Part shown: one piece after another, positions 61,046 through 64,000 of the stretch
How positions within the stretch are numbered: position 1 is the stretch's first letter
How the letters are laid out: every line of letters begins with the position of its first letter
Origin: Phyto melanocephala
Lineage: Eukaryota; Arthropoda; Insecta; Diptera; Rhinophoridae
Length of the DNA stretch: 64,000 nucleotides
NCBI GenBank assembly: GCA_941918925.1
Contig: OW799233.1
Coordinates: 59,708,841 to 59,772,840, forward strand
Reading direction: 5' to 3'
The notes under the pieces: generated by a model
Databases searched by the model: none
Told to the model about the DNA's origin: nothing
What the model saw: only the letters and a program-made list of their open reading frames with translations
Position numbers and translations under genes: made by a program

Positions 61046-64000
61046 AATCAATCTGCAGCACTCGAAACGCGCTACAGATAACATTCGGATGCTCTTAGCT
61101 GAAGAGGATTTGGACATTGGACTATTACAAGGTAGGTAGTGAACTCGGAGGTAAAAGGGTTCCTGTCCTCATTATACAAAGTACTCTACGCAAAAGACTT
61201 CGGTAAGCCTAGATCATGTTTTGTTTGCAAAAGAAAATATTATCATTTTTCTTTGTACGCAGCTTAGCTCAGCGGACCTTACAGTTGCAAGGGTCGAGTT
61301 TCTAAACAAGGAAAGCTTTATAATTGCCTCAAGCTACATGGCGCATGAAAAGCCTGCTTCGCCAGTGGAAGTGAGCAATCTCCTAGCCTCAATCGGGGTA
61401 TCTGACGATATGGTCCTGGGCTGCGATGCCAATGCAAGGCACACGATCTGGGGCAGCACTGAGACTAATGAACGTGGTGAGTATACCTTTGATTTCAATA
61501 ATGCTAACAAGTTAAGTATATGTAACCCCGATACTACCCCAACATTCATTGTTCGGTTAATTACAATGGATGGGAGGAGGTACTGGATCTTACACTCATG
61601 AATAGTAAGTCTAGGATATCAGTTGATAGGTGGAGAGTATCCAGCAAGAGGTCTTTTTCCAATCATAACTGGATTCTCTTTGAGATTAGACTTCGTGAAG
61701 AGATTACAACACCGCTATTTCGGAGCCCAAGAAGAACTGACTGTTTTAAGTTCAATGGGGTCGTGAAACGTAAACTAGATAAAATGCCAGCCATCGAGGA
61801 TTCGACAGCTGGTCTTGAGGAAATGGAGAACTGTTTTAGCAGCGTTATGGTGAAAGCCTTCAAAATTTCTGCCCTATGACGAAGGTTAGGAAAACCTTCG
61901 CTCCAAGGTGGAGCTCGGAGCTCTCTAACCTTCGGAGGGAGACACATGGAGCCTTTAATAAGTGCTATGAGAGGAAATCGTGTCAGCCGTACCGCGAGGG
62001 CTTATAAGAATGCTATAGCAGCCGCAAAAAGAAGTTTATGGAGAGACTTCTGCGGATCTATAGACAGTACTAGGGATACCGCGCGACTTAGTAAGATTCT
62101 AGCCAAGGGTCAGTCAAATCCGACCTATATAAAAAGGAAGGATGACTCCTGGTCTGAATATTCGGATGAATCCCTTTATATCCTTATGAACACTCACTTT
62201 CCGGGATGTAGGGAGGTTGGTACGGGAATCGTGAGTGCGAATGGGACCCATTCTGTAGTCTCTTACGAGAGAATTTCGTGGGCGATTGATAGTTTCTCCC
62301 CATATATATCACCTGTAACTGACGGAATTCTGCCACGTATGTATGTTGCAAAGTGGCAAGGGATATGTTATTCCCTGGCTCCAGAGAATTTTCATGCTCT
62401 GCCTATCTCTAAATTATATTCCACAGATTTGGAGAAAGGTCAAGGTCGTTTTTATTCCGAAGATGGGCAGTAGAAGTCATGAGGATGCGAAAGACTTTCG
62501 TCCGATTAGCCTTTCATCTTAAAACACTGGAACGACTCATCGACTCTCATATCAGGCAGCGACTGGAGGGAACGACGCGTTTGTCGGGCAGTCAGCATGC
62601 CTATCTTAAGGGACGCTCTACGGAGACAGCTCTACATAAGGTTGTGGGAACCATAGAGAGGTCTCTGGGATTCGGGCAGTATACAATGGCAGCCTTCTTG
62701 GATATAGAAGAGGCCTTCAATAACGTAACCACTCTTAAAATTAAGCATGCCCTCACTAGTCTGGATGTTGAGGAGTACGTCAGCAACTGGCTAGTGTCCA
62801 TGCTGAGCACAAGAGTGGTTATTGCTAACCTTGGTAACAGCACTATGTCAAGGCTAGTGGAAAGAGGTACACCTCAGGGCGGTGTAATCTCTTCACTGCT
62901 TTGGCTTGTTGTTAACGCGATTCTTATTGAACTTTACAATAGGTTAATAAAAGTCGTGGCTTATGCGGACGATGTTGTAATACTAGTATCGGGACTGTTT
63001 CCGGACGTGATTAGTGATATTATGTCTGATGCCTTAAGATTACTAAGAAACTGGGCCACGGACAGCGGTCTAGTATTAAACTTAAGCAAAACGGAACTGG
63101 TACTGTTCACAACAAAGACCAAGATTCCGAGCTTTAGACTACCGAGGTTGGGGAACTGCGAAATTCCCCTATCAGATAGGGCGCAATATCTGGGTATTAT
63201 CCTGAACTTCAAATTGTCTTGGAAACTGAGCGTCCAGCACAGGTTGAAGAAAGCTACAGTTGCCTACTACACGTATCGTGGGATGTTTGGTAGAAAATGG
63301 GGAATCGCCCCTACCATGATTAAATGGATGTAAACGGCCGTAGTACGTCCAATTCTCACTTATGTATATCTGGTATGGTGGACTGCAATGGGGCGTAAAT
63401 ATGTTGTGGACCAGCTGTATAGAGTATAGAGATCAGCATGCATTGGGATAACGGCAGCGATGCGAACTAGTCCTTCGGAGGCACTGAACACTATGTTGCA
63501 TCTCGTTCCCATTGATATTCATATATTGGCCACATCCGCAAGTAGTACAGTGAGGCTTAATGCATCTGGCTGTTGGAAGTCGAGGACGTATGACCATTCA
63601 AGGATATTGGCCACGCTGCCTTCTGACGTGAATCAACCCTCTGACTACGTTACGCCCTACAAGGTCTTTGATTGGGCGTGCAGGGTTCTAATTTCCTCCA
63701 GGAATGAGTGAAATGGGGATGACCTTTTGGGAAGCTTTGACACCAGGATCTATACCGACGGTTCTAGGATGGAATGTGGTGTTGGATCCAGTGTCTTCTC
63801 TTATGGACCGGAGATTAAGCTTTCTTTCCGCCTTCCGGATGATTGTAGCGTATTTCGGGCGGAAATACTCGCTATCAGAGAGGCATGTAAAGTACTGAAT
63901 GACAGGAATATCCACGGGAGTATTGGTATATTTGTCGGCAGTCAGGCGGCACTCTTGTCACTCAGGTCGTATATTACTACGTTTAATTGAGTTGGCCAAG
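61046..64000 (+). mobile_element. pol: LOA/I-group LINE, copy 3 (runs off the right edge)
   Basis: It begins in the APE endonuclease (INLQHSKRATDNIRMLLAEE at 61046), abutting Gypsy-3. It continues with VARVEFLNKESFIIASSYMA, VLGCDANARHTIWGS (61390-61460) and DLTLMNS. RT follows at 61946-63333: AYLKGRSTETALHKVVGTIE, FLDIEEAFNNVTTLKIKHAL, RGTPQGGVISSLLWL, VAYADDVVILVSG active site and QYLGIILNFKLSWK. A stop near 63333 and frameshifts (61600, 61880, 62475) break it. RNase H appears at 63727-63990 (RIYTDGSRMECGVGSSVF, FRAEILAIREACKVL). The element continues beyond the window. Confidence 0.85.
62479..63333 (+). pseudogene. pol: LOA copy 3 reverse transcriptase core
   Basis: 284-codon open frame holding RT blocks from the start of the palm (RLIDSHIRQRLEGTTRLSGS) to the thumb (RKWGIAPTMIKWM). 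First catalytic Asp is in FLDIEEAF, the other two in YADDVVIL. The codons before 62479 belong to the same protein in another frame (62300-62470), and a TAA at 63331-63333 separates it from TAVVRPILTYVYLVWW-like codons that continue. It is closer to copy 2 (33100) than to copy 1 at the left edge, judged from FNNV and GCDAN wording. Confidence 0.85.

Noticed and set aside
57411..64000. Upstream exons of the phosphatase gene
   Set aside because: No minus-strand exon matching the N-terminal half was recognised; the region is filled by Gypsy-3 and a LINE.
1..64000. CRISPR arrays, rRNA genes, bacterial operons
   Set aside because: Tandem structures present are satellites, TIRs or coiled-coil repeats; composition and splice sites are those of an insect nuclear genome.

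Overview
The window looks like AT-rich, repeat-dense nuclear DNA of a schizophoran fly (Diptera, Brachycera). The basis is the set of elements: DINE-1/INE-1-like helentrons, Jockey, LOA/I-group, Gypsy, BEL/Pao, Penelope, Tc1, mariner, hAT, Transib-like and MULE-like elements. There are also spliced exons of a conserved animal gene. The species cannot be named from the sequence. No bacterial or phage genes, CRISPR array, rRNA gene or functional tRNA gene is visible.

Host gene. Four exons on the minus strand (55179-55007, 54857-54770, 25201-25046, 24989-24744) encode the C-terminal half of a type I inositol-polyphosphate 5-phosphatase (INPP5A; 5PtaseI in Drosophila). They carry the NIHLFHDASN, GDFNFR, CPSWCDRIL and MGDHK signatures. 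Reading frame and splice phase run unbroken from exon to exon. Exons two and three are separated by a single intron of about 29.6 kb (25202-54769), and most of the middle of the window is that intron filled with nested transposons. Upstream exons and the final exon are not recognised here.

Layout. 1-8187: a LOA/R1-like LINE on the minus strand (runs off the left edge), then a DINE-like repeat split by a Gypsy element (Gypsy-1, 2122-8056, 4-bp TSD). 8188-16790: fragments and repeats, including a Gypsy protease piece, a MITE, a decayed Transib-like end carrying a DINE, further DINE copies and a six-unit ~120-bp tandem repeat. 16800-22478: a decayed protein gene of unknown role, split by a MITE and by Gypsy-2 (17888-22397). 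22768-24683: a second MITE copy and an internally deleted mariner. 24744-25201: host exons. 25825-29493: a Transib-like transposon with 36-bp perfect TIRs, 5-bp TSDs and a RAG1-like transposase C-terminus, carrying a MITE that carries a DINE, plus a second MITE. 29861-36130: a tRNA-derived SINE, Gypsy-4 pol, a DINE, a Tc1 tail and a LOA element. 36340-41735: DINE-B copies, a hAT remnant, a Tc1-type element with one in-frame stop, and a Tc1 remnant split by a 9-bp-TSD foldback. 41735-46700: BEL/Pao. 46700-51036: a Penelope tail and a nearly full-length Jockey. 51640-54745: a THAP-like coding start, a Tc1 remnant, a MITE with a DINE-B inside and a mariner end. 55007-55179: host exon. 55236-57410: a Penelope element with a GIY-YIG domain and a hammerhead-ribozyme-like motif. 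57772-61045: Gypsy-3. 61046-64000: a LOA element running off the right edge.

No element looks fully intact. Several have lost identifiable catalytic residues: integrase Glu in Gypsy-1 and Gypsy-3, integrase second Asp in Gypsy-2, and the third acid in the Tc1. The nesting order gives relative ages. No computation was run; family assignments come from reading motifs.
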